A stretch of 64,000 nt of DNA from Ochrovirga pacifica (GCF_000220525.1 NZ_AFPK01000036.1:62001-126000); one strand, 5' to 3'; shown: positions 17,459 to 26,691, counted from the stretch's first letter. A program made the numbers and translations. Notes: generated by a model not told the origin, from the sequence alone.

Positions 17459-17466
17459 TATATTTG
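17459..17466 (+). promoter_or_regulatory. -7 element upstream of gltX
   Basis: TATATTTG matches TAnnTTTG. It gives a leader of about 69 bases, longer than for its neighbours. Confidence 0.45.
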
Positions 17467-17538
17467 CAACAGAATTGGAAATTCAATAATTCAGATATTA
17501 AAAGATTCAATTTTAATTATTAAATCATTTAACTAATT

Positions 17539-19050
17539 ATGAGCGTACGTGTAAGATTTGCACCAAGTCCCACTGGACCTTTACATATGGGAGGAGTTAG
17601 AACAGCATTGTTTAATTATTTATTTGCCAAAAAAAATAAAGGAACATTTGTATTAAGAATTGAAGATACAGACCAAACAAGATATGTATCTAATGCAGAA
17701 AAATACATTGTAGACTCTTTAGATTGGTGTGGAATTTCTTTTGATGAAGGACCAGGAAAAAATGAAAAATTTGGTCCTTATAGACAATCTGAAAGAAAAG
17801 ATATTTATAAAAAATATGCAGATGCTTTAGTAGCAAGTGGTCAAGCGTATTATGCTTTTGATACATCAGAAGAATTGGATGCTTTAAGAAAAGAAGCCGA
17901 AGAAAATAAAACAGTTTTTATCTATAATAGTGTTTCACGTGGAACGTTGAATAATTCCATCAAACTGAGTGATGATGAAGTGAAGGCTAAATTGAAATCT
18001 GGAGATAAATATGTAATTAGATTTAAAACTCCTGTTGATCAAAAACTGATTTTGGATGATATGATTCGTGGTGAAATTGTAATTGATACGAATACCTTAG
18101 ATGATAAAATTTTATTTAAATCTGATGGGATGCCTACTTATCATTTGGCTAACATAGTGGATGATCATTTAATGAAAATTACACATGTAATACGTGGAGA
18201 AGAATGGTTGCCATCACTTCCACTACACTCCCTACTATATGAAGCTTTTGGATGGATTCAACCAAAATTTGCACACCTACCATTGATATTAAAACCAGTA
18301 GGTAAAGGTAAGTTAAGTAAACGTGATGGAGACAAGCTTGGGTTTCCTGTTTTTCCATTAAACTACACTAATGATAAAACTAAAGAAATTACAAAAGGAT
18401 ATAAAGAAGAAGGTTATTTTAATGAAGCATTTGTAAACATGTTGGCTTTTTTAGGATGGAATCCAGGTACGGAAAAAGAACTATTTTCTTTAGAAGAATT
18501 GATTCATGAATTTAGTATTGAAAAGGTATCAAAGTCAGGAGCTAAATTTAGTCCTGAAAAAACAAATTGGTTCAATCAACAATATATGCAGTTAAAAAGT
18601 GATGAAGAAATAGCCGAATACTATATCAATGAAAATAAAGAGAAACTAAACAAATTTGATAAAGAATATATTATCAAGGTAGTTTCATTAGTAAAAGAAA
18701 GAGCTGTTTTTACAAAAGATTTATGGGATTTATCAAACTACTTTTTTGAAGCCCCATCGAATTACGATCCTAAAGCATCAAAAAAACAATGGAAAGAAGA
18801 TACTAATGAAATAATGCTTCAAGTATTAGAAATAATTAAAGAAACAGAAACTTTTAAAAGCTTGGAAATAGAAACTAACATTAAAAGCTTTTTAAAAGAG
18901 AATGAATTAGGATTTGGTAAAGTAATGCCTCCATTAAGATTGGCAATTGTAGGAGAAATGAAAGGTCCTCACCTATTTGATATTATTGAAATGATTGGTA
19001 AAGAAAATACTTTGAAAAGAATTGAAAATGCAATACAAACGCTGAGTTAA
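17539..19050 (+). CDS. gltX: Glutamate--tRNA ligase
   Basis: Class I aminoacyl-tRNA synthetase charging tRNA-Glu, 503 residues. The HIGH-type motif is in PSPTGPLHMGGVRTALFN and the KMSKS-type motif is GKGKLSKRDGDKLG. The central segment HVIRGEEWLPSLPLHSLLYEAFGW is conserved. No zinc-binding CxC cluster is seen in the stem-contact region, which is typical of many bacterial GltX proteins. A parS-like sequence is embedded in the coding region near codons 131-136 (SVSRGT). The gene is closed by a strong terminator. Confidence 0.97.
   Translation: MSVRVRFAPSPTGPLHMGGVRTALFNYLFAKKNKGTFVLRIEDTDQTRYVSNAEKYIVDSLDWCGISFDEGPGKNEKFGPYRQSERKDIYKKYADALVASGQAYYAFDTSEELDALRKEAEENKTVFIYNSVSRGTLNNSIKLSDDEVKAKLKSGDKYVIRFKTPVDQKLILDDMIRGEIVIDTNTLDDKILFKSDGMPTYHLANIVDDHLMKITHVIRGEEWLPSLPLHSLLYEAFGWIQPKFAHLPLILKPVGKGKLSKRDGDKLGFPVFPLNYTNDKTKEITKGYKEEGYFNEAFVNMLAFLGWNPGTEKELFSLEELIHEFSIEKVSKSGAKFSPEKTNWFNQQYMQLKSDEEIAEYYINENKEKLNKFDKEYIIKVVSLVKERAVFTKDLWDLSNYFFEAPSNYDPKASKKQWKEDTNEIMLQVLEIIKETETFKSLEIETNIKSFLKENELGFGKVMPPLRLAIVGEMKGPHLFDIIEMIGKENTLKRIENAIQTLS
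17932..17945. other. parS: parS-like site 3, inside gltX
   Basis: GTTTCACGTGGAAC differs from a perfect palindrome by one base and fits the parS consensus. It lies within the gltX reading frame. ParB sites inside genes are well known. Confidence 0.68.
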
Positions 19051-19068
19051 AACACAGCAAAAAAATTG

Positions 19069-19110
19069 TAAAAAGTCCTTATGAAAAACTATTTTTATAA
19101 GGACTTTTTA
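19069..19110 (+). terminator. Intrinsic terminator after gltX
   Basis: AAAAAGTCCTTAT pairs with ATAAGGACTTTTT, a 13-bp stem with a T-run. Confidence 0.88.
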
Positions 19111-19128
19111 ATTTAAAATAGAAACAAA

Positions 19129-20034
19129 ATGAGCATTAGCACCATAGCAATTATAGGAATTATAGTAATACTAATTCTATTTGGTTTATTTACGGTACAA
19201 CAACAAACGGTTGCAATAGTAGAACGATTTGGTAAATTTGTAGGAACAAGGCAAGCAGGACTAAATATTAAAATACCCATTATTGATAAAATTGCAGGAA
19301 GACTTAGTTTAAGAATACAACAACTAGATGTATTGGTAGAAACCAAAACTAAAGACGATGTATTTGTACAACTAAAAATTTCGGTTCAATTTCAAGTTTT
19401 GTTTAACAAAGTAGAAGATGCGTTTTACAAATTACAAAATCCAAACGATCAAATAACAGCATATATTTTTGATGTAGTAAGAGCTGAAGTGCCAAAAATG
19501 AAATTAGACGATGTATTTGAAAAGAAAGATGATATCGCTTTAGCTATAAAAGGAGAATTAAAAGAATCTATGTCTGATTATGGATATGACATTGTAAAAG
19601 CATTGGTTACTGATATAGATCCTGATGCACAAGTAAAAGCAGCAATGAACAGAATTAATGCTGCGGAAAGAGAAAAAATAGCTGCACAATTTGAAGGTGA
19701 TGCTGAAAGAATTACCATTGTAGAAAAAGCACGTGGAGAAGCGGAAAGCAAACGATTACAAGGTAAAGGAATTGCAGATCAAAGAAGAGAAATTGCAAAA
19801 GGTTTGGAAGAATCGGTTGATGTATTAAACAGAGCAGGAATCAACAGTCAAGAAGCATCTGCATTAATAGTTATTACACAACACTACGATACTTTACAAT
19901 CCATAGGTTCAGACACAAAGAGTAACTTAATATTGCTACCAAACAATCCTAATGCTGCTAGCAATATGTTAAATGATATGGTTACAAGTTTAATTGCTGC
20001 AAATAAAATAGAAAAAGCGGACGATAACTCTTAA
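19129..20034 (+). CDS. SPFH/stomatin-like membrane protein
   Basis: A 301-residue protein of the SPFH (stomatin/prohibitin/flotillin) group, related to QmcA. An N-terminal membrane helix (about residues 4-22) leads to the SPFH domain, which begins VQQQTVAIVERFGKFVGTRQAGLNIKIP and runs to about residue 190. A helical, Ala/Glu/Arg-rich region with AAEREKIAAQFEGDAERI follows (about 180-230) and probably oligomerises. Such proteins build ring-like assemblies in the inner membrane and modulate proteases such as FtsH, but the partner is unknown here. No NfeD gene is adjacent. Its stop overlaps the convergent DUF5723 gene by four bases. Confidence 0.9.
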   Translation: MSISTIAIIGIIVILILFGLFTVQQQTVAIVERFGKFVGTRQAGLNIKIPIIDKIAGRLSLRIQQLDVLVETKTKDDVFVQLKISVQFQVLFNKVEDAFYKLQNPNDQITAYIFDVVRAEVPKMKLDDVFEKKDDIALAIKGELKESMSDYGYDIVKALVTDIDPDAQVKAAMNRINAAEREKIAAQFEGDAERITIVEKARGEAESKRLQGKGIADQRREIAKGLEESVDVLNRAGINSQEASALIVITQHYDTLQSIGSDTKSNLILLPNNPNAASNMLNDMVTSLIAANKIEKADDNS

Positions 20035-21419
20035 TTTAAAAAAGGGACTCTAATTCCCAAAGATATAGAATCGTAATAAAAAGTTTCCTTGAAGTTAGAA
20101 AGCAATTGTGAAGTACGGACAAAAAAAGACCCTAATCTTAGATAAGATTCCATTCTTAAATTTTGTAAACTATCATAATTTATATCAGTGGCTAAAGTAA
20201 AAAAACGCTTTTCAAATCGTAAACCTACTGATAAATTTGAAGGATAATAAATCTGATCAACATTAGATGCGTTGGCAAATCGAACGTCTAAATTTGTATT
20301 TAAAAAAACGCTTTTGCCCAAGTAATGATCATAATTTAAGTGCAAAGTAGTAGGTAATATATAAGTTTCTTTGGTAGGTTTAGTTGTAGAATTAAATTTA
20401 AAATATTCTGAAAAATCAGGTTCTTGGTTAGGAAAAACATAATGAACCTGATTTTCTTCTTTTTTAACCTTATTAAAAGTAAGGTATCCAATATTTGTTA
20501 AAGAAACTGCCAATCTATAAGAATATGGTATATAATTAAAAAAAACTCTATTTCTTTTTGCAATGTAAAAAGAATGATTTCTTTCTCTATTCTTTTCAAA
20601 AACAAAACCTAAATCTACACCATAACCGATATTAGAACCAAAATTATTATTTTCTAAAATAAGTTTACCTGTAACATCTACCGTACTTTTTTTTGGAAAT
20701 TCTTGATTAATAGAAAGAGAATTATTGAATTCTATAAAATTAAATGATGCATACTTTATACCTCTAAGCTGCTTTAATGAAACTCCAAATTTTAACATTT
20801 TATCATATTCATGGTAAGCTACAAAAGCGTAACTAAGTCCATATTCGTACCAACTAAAAGAATTACCATAACCTTTTATGTTGTTATTCATAAAATCAGT
20901 TAAATCGGCTAGGGTTTCTATTTTTTGTTCTCTTGTAATAAGATCAATGTTAAAATTATTAAAATAACTCACCAATTTTAAAGCAGAAAAAGCTCCAATA
21001 CTATGTCTAGAATTGATTGCATACACAAAAGAAGGTCCCATTATAGTAGAGTGTACAATGGCTTTATCTGAAGTAGTGGCCAGATAATTTGGAAAGTAAT
21101 TTAAATAATTTTTTAACTCTCTTTGCTGGTACAAAGTATCCAAACTAGAAATTGTAAAGTTATTATCTATTAGATAATTTACATCTTGGCTGTTGATATT
21201 TAAATCATCAATAATTTTTGAATAATCAATGTCAGATACCGTATTTGCAACCGTAGTAAAATTAGATAAAATATGTATGTCTAATTTTTTTGGAGAATTA
21301 GCTATTAAGGCAGGATTGGTTAACAAACCATAACTACCAGAAAATCTGTCGTAAGAAACCTTATGTTGCCCAAACATAAATGTACAGGTACACAAGATAA
21401 AAATAAGTTTAGTTTTCAA
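20031..21419 (-). CDS. DUF5723 family outer-membrane protein
   Basis: A 462-residue exported protein with a signal peptide (MKTKLIFILCTCTFMFGQ) and a body of alternating beta strands (for example YEYGLSYAFVAYHEYDKMLKFGVSLKQL and YRLAVSLTNIGYLTFNK). The last residues, SLGIRVPFLN, resemble an outer-membrane barrel end. The start YGLLTNPALIANSPKKLDIHILS matches DUF5723, a Bacteroidetes family of unknown function often found in gliding or T9SS-rich genomes. It is probably a barrel in the outer membrane. A partner or substrate is not evident. Its stop codon shares a TTAA palindrome with the SPFH gene stop. Confidence 0.82.
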   Translation of the reverse strand: MKTKLIFILCTCTFMFGQHKVSYDRFSGSYGLLTNPALIANSPKKLDIHILSNFTTVANTVSDIDYSKIIDDLNINSQDVNYLIDNNFTISSLDTLYQQRELKNYLNYFPNYLATTSDKAIVHSTIMGPSFVYAINSRHSIGAFSALKLVSYFNNFNIDLITREQKIETLADLTDFMNNNIKGYGNSFSWYEYGLSYAFVAYHEYDKMLKFGVSLKQLRGIKYASFNFIEFNNSLSINQEFPKKSTVDVTGKLILENNNFGSNIGYGVDLGFVFEKNRERNHSFYIAKRNRVFFNYIPYSYRLAVSLTNIGYLTFNKVKKEENQVHYVFPNQEPDFSEYFKFNSTTKPTKETYILPTTLHLNYDHYLGKSVFLNTNLDVRFANASNVDQIYYPSNLSVGLRFEKRFFTLATDINYDSLQNLRMESYLRLGSFFVRTSQLLSNFKETFYYDSISLGIRVPFLN

Positions 21420-21449
21420 CTGACTGTATAGGGTAAAAAGTTAAGGGGT

Positions 21450-21484
21450 ACAAAAAAACCATTAAGTGGGGAACTTAATGGTTT
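21450..21484 (-). terminator. Intrinsic terminator after tatA
   Basis: AAACCATTAAGT pairs with ACTTAATGGTTT around a five-base loop, with a T-run when read on the minus strand. Confidence 0.85.
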
Positions 21485-21507
21485 GCAATTTATAAAAAAA
21501 AATATAA

Positions 21508-21708
21508 TTATTTTTTTGAGTCTTCTTCTACCTTTTTTTTGTCATCATCATCGTCTTGTGTTGCTTTTTTAAATTCTTTAATTCCACCACCAAGACCTTT
21601 CATTAATTCCGGAATTTTTCTTCCTCCAAACAATAATAGAACAACAACCGCTATTAAAATCATGGACTGTGGTCCAACAAAACCAAGTGATATATTTAAA
21701 ATATTCAT
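21508..21708 (-). CDS. tatA: Sec-independent protein translocase subunit TatA
   Basis: A 66-residue Tat pore component. The N-terminal helix (about residues 14-30, [21 protein letters not shown]) contains the conserved FGGRKIPEL turn. An amphipathic helix ([16 protein letters not shown]) and an acidic/basic tail follow. Twin-arginine substrates pass through the inner membrane in folded form. TatB and TatC are not in the window, and many Bacteroidetes encode tatA alone at such a site. A TATATTTG promoter element lies about 20 bases upstream, and a strong terminator follows. Confidence 0.93.
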   Translation of the reverse strand: MNILNISLGFVGPQSMILIAVVVLLLFGGRKIPELMKGLGGGIKEFKKATQDDDDDKKKVEEDSKK

Positions 21709-21728
21709 TATTATTAAATTTTAGGTAA

Positions 21729-21736
21729 CAAATATA
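21729..21736 (-). promoter_or_regulatory. -7 element upstream of tatA
   Basis: The minus strand reads TATATTTG, matching TAnnTTTG, and gives a leader of about 17 bases. Confidence 0.5.
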
Positions 21737-21772
21737 CTATTTTTATTATGGAAATATAATAGAGTACGTAAA

Positions 21773-22432
21773 CTAATTCTTACGAATAATTCCTCCTAAA
21801 AAAGATTTTTCTACCACCGAAAATGGATCACCATCATAAATAATAGTTCCTTTAAGCCTTGCATTAGCTTCTAAAAACTCGGTAACATATAATTCTGCTT
21901 CAGATGCCACAGTTTTTACATAAGCCTTTTTGCTTTTAAAAGCAAAACCTTTGTATTTGCTTTTTGAAAGTACTTTAATTTTTTGGCTTTCTGTAGTCCC
22001 TTTTAAGACAATATTAGAACCCAACTCAAACTCTCCTATCAAATCTACAGTTTCAAGGCTTAAATTAGCGTTTATGTTATTAATTGCTATAAACTCTAAA
22101 AAATTTTCTTTCAATATATCTTTGGAGTGTATCACTACGTTGTTAGACAATTTTATATGACGTAATCCAGGCTTGTAATAAATCTTTAATTTAATGTCGC
22201 TGTTAAATTTTTTGGTAAGTGATGATGAAATATCCAATTCGTGATTTTTATTCTCAATAATCAAATTATCGGTATCATTTCCTGTAGCCACCACTTTGTA
22301 ATCATCAGCAATAATCAATTCAACGTCCATAGCACTGGTTATTTCTATAGATTTAAATTCTTTTAAATTTCTTTCTAATTTTTGTGAAAAAAGTGTGCTT
22401 GTAGCAAATAGTAATAATAAAAAATGTTTCAT
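21773..22432 (-). CDS. GIN-domain (DUF2807) exported protein
   Basis: A 219-residue exported protein with a short signal peptide (MKHFLLLLFATSTLFSQ). A DUF2807 domain of repeated beta strands fills the rest: LKEFKSIEITSAMDVELII at the start is the usual entry, then regular strands such as VDLIGEFELGSNIVLKG and AYVKTVASEAELYVTEFLEA. These right-handed beta-helix-like proteins are common in Bacteroidetes, are sometimes called putative auto-transporter adhesin, head GIN domain, and have no agreed function. It lies 30 bases downstream of rnr and may share its transcript. Confidence 0.88.
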   Translation of the reverse strand: MKHFLLLLFATSTLFSQKLERNLKEFKSIEITSAMDVELIIADDYKVVATGNDTDNLIIENKNHELDISSSLTKKFNSDIKLKIYYKPGLRHIKLSNNVVIHSKDILKENFLEFIAINNINANLSLETVDLIGEFELGSNIVLKGTTESQKIKVLSKSKYKGFAFKSKKAYVKTVASEAELYVTEFLEANARLKGTIIYDGDPFSVVEKSFLGGIIRKN

Positions 22433-22461
22433 TTATTCTGTGTCAATATTATTTTAATGGA

Positions 22462-24675
22462 TTAATCTTCTATCAAAAAGAAGTCCAAATGTTTTCTTTC
22501 TAGGTCTGCATTTTTAACTTTTATCCAAACTTCATCCCCTAGCCTATAAGTTTCTCCGTAACGTTTACCTATTAAAGCATATTCTTCTGGATCAAAAATA
22601 AAATGATCGCTGGTAATATCTCTTAATCTTACCATACCTTCACATTTATTTTCAATAATTTCAACATAAATTCCCCATTCTGTAACTCCAGAAATCACTC
22701 CTTTAAAAGCCTTACCAGTAAAATTTTGCATGTATTTTATTTGCATGTATTTTATGGAATCTCGTTCTGCTTTAGAGGCCAACATTTCCATTTCTGATGA
22801 GTGTTTGCATTTTTCTTCGTACTCTTCTGCAGAAACAGATTTACCTCTGTCTAAATAATGCTGTAACAAACGATGAGCCATTACATCTGGGTAACGTCTT
22901 ATAGGCGAAGTAAAATGGCTGTAATAATCAAAAGCCAATCCGTAATGACCAATATTTTCTGTAGTGTATTCTGCCTTGCTCATAGAACGAATTGTTAATG
23001 TTTCAATCATATTAGATTCTGCTTTTCCATGGGCATCTTTAAGTAGCTTGTTTAAAGAAGAAGATGTAGATATTCTAGATTTGGTATTAATAGCATATCC
23101 AAATTTAGAAACCAAATTTCCTAAAGCTTCTAATTTATCTACATTAGGTTCATCGTGCACACGGTAAATAAATGTTTTTTTAGGTTGTCCTGATTTTGTT
23201 CTTCCTATAAATTCTGCCACTTTTTTATTGGCCAATAGCATAAATTCTTCAATCAGTTTATTAGCATCTTTAGATTCTTTAAAAAAGACTCCTACAGGCT
23301 CACTTTTTTCGTTTAAATTAAATTTTGTTTCTATTTTATCGAAAGCTAGCGCACCAGATTTTAATCGTTTAGCTCTCATTTTTTTTGCCAAACTATCTAA
23401 GGTTAGAATTGCTTTAGCAATATTTGTATCTACTTCATAGCTTTCTCCTGTTAACGAAATTTCTGAAGGAATTGTTGGCGGATTTGCTTCAGGATTTTCT
23501 ATAATTACCTGAGCTTCTTCATAAGCAAAACGTTTGTCGGAATAAGTTACTGTTCTTCCAAACCATTGGTGTAACAATTCTGCTTTTTCATTCATTTCAA
23601 AAATAGCTGAAAAAGTAAGTTTTTCTTCATTGGGTCTAAGAGAACAAACTCCGTTAGAAAGCATTTCTGGCAACATAGGTACTACCCTGTCTACCAAATA
23701 AACTGAAGTAGCTCGTTCAAAAGCTTCATTATCTAATACAGAGCCTTCTTGTACGTAATGAGACACATCGGCTATGTGAATTCCTATTTGATAATTTCCA
23801 TTTTCTAAAACCTGAAAAGATAGTGCATCATCAAAATCTTTTGCATCTTTTGGATCAATAGTAAAAGTTAAGACATCTCTTAAATCTCTTCTTTTAGCAA
23901 TTTCATCTTCTGTAATTTCTATTTCTAAAGCTTTGGCAGCTTCTTCTACTTGAGATGGGAATTCGTATGGCAAATCGTATTCAGCTAGAATAGCATGAAT
24001 CTCTGTATTATGTTCTCCAGATTTACCCAAAACACGTGTAATAATTCCAAATGGATTTTTAGAGTCACTAGGCCAGTCCGTTATTTCTGCTACCACTTTA
24101 TCACCGTTTTCAGCATTTCCAATTTTTTCTTTAGGAATAAAAATGTCGTTGCTCATACTAAAGTCATCAGGTACCACAAAGCCGTAGCTAGTACTTAATT
24201 GTAGTGTTCCTACAAAATGATGCTTGTATCTTTCTATAATTTCTACAACTTCACCTTCTACTTTTTTCTTAGTAGCTCTTTTGTAAACATATACCTTTAC
24301 AGTATCGCCATTAAGTCCGCTGTTTAAATCGTTTTTGTGTATAAAAACATCTTCTTCTAAATCATCACACACAAAATATGCATTTCCAGATTTGGTAACA
24401 TCTAGTTGCCCTATATGATAATTTTTGGTAGCATCTAAAAGATATTTACCTCTTTCTATTTCAATAATTTTTTTTTGAAATTTTAATTCTTCAAGCTTGG
24501 CTAATAATTGTTGTTTGCTGTTGTGGTCTTTTAGTCCAAGATTAGCGGCAATTTGTTTGTAGTTTAAAGGTTTGTTTTGGTTAGAGTTTAAAGTTTTAAA
24601 AATATTTTTCGTTAAATCTTTTACGATTTTACCTTTTGATTTGAAAATTCCCTTATTTCTTTTACCTCTTGCCAT
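22462..24675 (-). CDS. rnr: Ribonuclease R
   Basis: A 3'-5' exoribonuclease that degrades structured RNA, 737 residues. Domains in order: an N-terminal helix-turn-helix-like region (about 1-75, basic), cold-shock domains (about 80-225), the RNB catalytic domain (about 260-590) and an S1 domain (about 650-737). In the RNB domain, DPKDAKDFDDALSF holds the metal-binding aspartates and HFTSPIRRYPDVMAHRLLQHYL is the RNB signature. The C-terminal S1 domain includes GKAFKGVISGVTEWGIYVEIIENKCEGMVRL. It sits directly beside the oriC candidate and is transcribed away from it. Confidence 0.96.
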   Translation of the reverse strand: MARGKRNKGIFKSKGKIVKDLTKNIFKTLNSNQNKPLNYKQIAANLGLKDHNSKQQLLAKLEELKFQKKIIEIERGKYLLDATKNYHIGQLDVTKSGNAYFVCDDLEEDVFIHKNDLNSGLNGDTVKVYVYKRATKKKVEGEVVEIIERYKHHFVGTLQLSTSYGFVVPDDFSMSNDIFIPKEKIGNAENGDKVVAEITDWPSDSKNPFGIITRVLGKSGEHNTEIHAILAEYDLPYEFPSQVEEAAKALEIEITEDEIAKRRDLRDVLTFTIDPKDAKDFDDALSFQVLENGNYQIGIHIADVSHYVQEGSVLDNEAFERATSVYLVDRVVPMLPEMLSNGVCSLRPNEEKLTFSAIFEMNEKAELLHQWFGRTVTYSDKRFAYEEAQVIIENPEANPPTIPSEISLTGESYEVDTNIAKAILTLDSLAKKMRAKRLKSGALAFDKIETKFNLNEKSEPVGVFFKESKDANKLIEEFMLLANKKVAEFIGRTKSGQPKKTFIYRVHDEPNVDKLEALGNLVSKFGYAINTKSRISTSSSLNKLLKDAHGKAESNMIETLTIRSMSKAEYTTENIGHYGLAFDYYSHFTSPIRRYPDVMAHRLLQHYLDRGKSVSAEEYEEKCKHSSEMEMLASKAERDSIKYMQIKYMQNFTGKAFKGVISGVTEWGIYVEIIENKCEGMVRLRDITSDHFIFDPEEYALIGKRYGETYRLGDEVWIKVKNADLERKHLDFFLIED

Positions 24676-25372
24676 AGTTCTAAGTTTTTCATCTAGTAAA
24701 GGTACATAAATACATAAAGTTGATTTAGCTAATAATCACATTTAAAATTGATTTTTAACAATTTAATATTTAATTATTTTTCTTTTCTTAAAAAATTTTA
24801 AAACACATTATGAACTATTATTAGTTGTTGATTTTCACAATAAATTAACAATCAAAAACTTTTACTTAACATAGAATTTACTTTATTAACATTTTATTAA
24901 GACTTTAAAGTATTGTTTTTTAGTAGTATAATTATAGTTATTCACACTTGTTGATAACTGTTTTAGCTGTTTTCTGAGTATAAAAATCAACTACAAGATT
25001 TTTGATAAAGTGTGAATAAATTGTTAATAAGCTGTGATAACTTATTTGTAAATAAATTTGCATGATGTGGTTTAAGTCACGTATTGTTTTTTTGAACTTA
25101 AAATCAAAATTAACTTAATAGAATTTTATCACAGGTTATCAACATTTTTATATATCTTATAACTTGCTGATTTTTAATAGAATTCAAGAAACTTATCAAT
25201 TTATATGTTAATAACTCTATTTTAATGTAAATAACATAATAAATAATTATTTTTACTACATTTTTTTTAATGTATAGTTGCTGATTTTTAAGGAGTTAAA
25301 TAAACAACAAAGCATATAGCTACTAACCTTCCATTTTGTAAATTTGCTTTCTTTAAAAAAAGAACTAATCTT
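24676..25372. other. oriC: Candidate replication origin (oriC)
   Basis: This 697-base gap between rnr and ndh has no gene and is extremely AT-rich. It contains a dense set of DnaA-box-like 9-mers (consensus TTATCCACA): TTATTCACA at 24938, TGTTGATAA at 24949, TGTGAATAA at 25011 and TTATCAACA at 25136, each one base off consensus. Two shorter TTATCACA-type sequences occur at 25033 (minus strand) and 25126. Boxes lie on both strands, and AT-only stretches flank them (24760-24900, 25195-25270), which could be the unwinding element. The parS-like cluster and mnmG lie within 10 kb. The replication initiator gene dnaA is not adjacent, as is usual in many Bacteroidetes. GC-skew was not measured. The ndh promoter candidate lies at the right edge. 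Confidence 0.65.
25339..25346 (+). promoter_or_regulatory. -7 element upstream of ndh
   Basis: TAAATTTG matches TAnnTTTG and gives a leader of about 23 bases. Confidence 0.5.
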
Positions 25373-26680
25373 ATGAATGTACCAAAATCCAATTTGCCTA
25401 GAGTAGTTGTAATAGGTGGTGGATTTGCGGGTCTAAATTTGGTAAAAAGACTACGTAAATTACCCATTCAATTAGTAATGGTAAACAAACACAATTACCA
25501 TGCGTTTCAACCATTATTGTATCAAATTTCTACTAGTGGTATAGAATCTGATTCTATTGCTTATCCTCTAAGAATGTTCATCAAAAAACAACAGAACTTT
25601 TATTTTAGGATGGCCGATGTTAAAGAAATTGATCCTACCCACAAAATTGTAAAATCGGACATAGGAGAGCTTTCATACGATTATTTAATTATCAATACTG
25701 GTACTAAAACCAATTTTTTTGGAAATAAAGAAATAAAAAAACACGCAATGCCTATGAAAACTATTCCTCAGGCATTGAATTTACGTAGTTTGATTTTACA
25801 AAATTTTGAGCGTGCCACAGTCGAAGCTGATGAAGAAGTACAACGTTTTTTATTAAATTTTGTTATTGTAGGTGCTGGACCTACAGGAGTTGAATTGGCT
25901 GGTGCTATTGCAGAATTTAAACAGAGTGTATTGCCTTTAGATTATCCAGATTTAAATTCAGAATTAATGCAAATAAACTTGCTAGAAGGAGCCGATAGAG
26001 TACTACCTCCTATGAGTGAGCATGCTTCTAAAAAATCTACTCAGTTTCTAAAAGAATTAGGGGTTGAAATACATACCAATACCATTGTTACAGAATACGA
26101 CGGAAAATTAGCAAAAACAAAAGATGGAAAAGAATTTGCTTCTAGAACTTTAATATGGTCTGCTGGTGTAATAGCCAATAGAATTGATGGATTTTCGGAA
26201 GAAGCCTCTGAACCTAGAAGCAAAAGATATTACGTAAATGAGTTTAACCAAGTAAAAGGATACTCCAATGTCTTTGCTCTTGGAGATGTAGCTTTAATGG
26301 CTTCTAAAGATTATCCAAGAGGTCATCCTCAGGTAGCCCAACCAGCTATTCAACAAGCAGTAAATTTGGCTAAAAATTTTCCAAAGATTTTAAAAGGAAA
26401 TAAAAACTTAAAGCCTTTTGTATACAACGACAAAGGTTCTATGGCAACCATTGGTAGAAACAAAGCGGTAGCAGATATTAAAAAACTAAAATTTGGAGGA
26501 TTTTTTGCTTGGTTAATATGGATGGCAGTACACTTAATATCTTTGGTTGGTTTTAAAAATAGATTGGTAATTTTAATTACTTGGATTTACAACTATGCCA
26601 ATTACAACAAAGGATCTCGTTTAATTATTAGACGATTTAGTGTTAGAAAACGCAGAGTAAGAACCAACGCAGAATTGTAG
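25373..26680 (+). CDS. Type II NADH dehydrogenase (NDH-2-like)
   Basis: A 435-residue peripheral membrane flavoprotein. It oxidises NADH and passes electrons to quinone without pumping protons. The FAD motif VVIGGGFAGLNLVKRLRKL is at the N-terminus, HAFQPLLYQISTSG is the family's next conserved block, and the NADH motif FVIVGAGPTGVELAGAIAE is at about residue 165. NVFALGDVALM precedes the substrate region. Near the C-terminus, FAWLIWMAVHLISLVGFKNR is a hydrophobic segment likely to bind the membrane. It has its own promoter candidate at the oriC edge. Confidence 0.93.
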   Translation: MNVPKSNLPRVVVIGGGFAGLNLVKRLRKLPIQLVMVNKHNYHAFQPLLYQISTSGIESDSIAYPLRMFIKKQQNFYFRMADVKEIDPTHKIVKSDIGELSYDYLIINTGTKTNFFGNKEIKKHAMPMKTIPQALNLRSLILQNFERATVEADEEVQRFLLNFVIVGAGPTGVELAGAIAEFKQSVLPLDYPDLNSELMQINLLEGADRVLPPMSEHASKKSTQFLKELGVEIHTNTIVTEYDGKLAKTKDGKEFASRTLIWSAGVIANRIDGFSEEASEPRSKRYYVNEFNQVKGYSNVFALGDVALMASKDYPRGHPQVAQPAIQQAVNLAKNFPKILKGNKNLKPFVYNDKGSMATIGRNKAVADIKKLKFGGFFAWLIWMAVHLISLVGFKNRLVILITWIYNYANYNKGSRLIIRRFSVRKRRVRTNAEL

Positions 26681-26691
26681 TCTTTTTTGTG

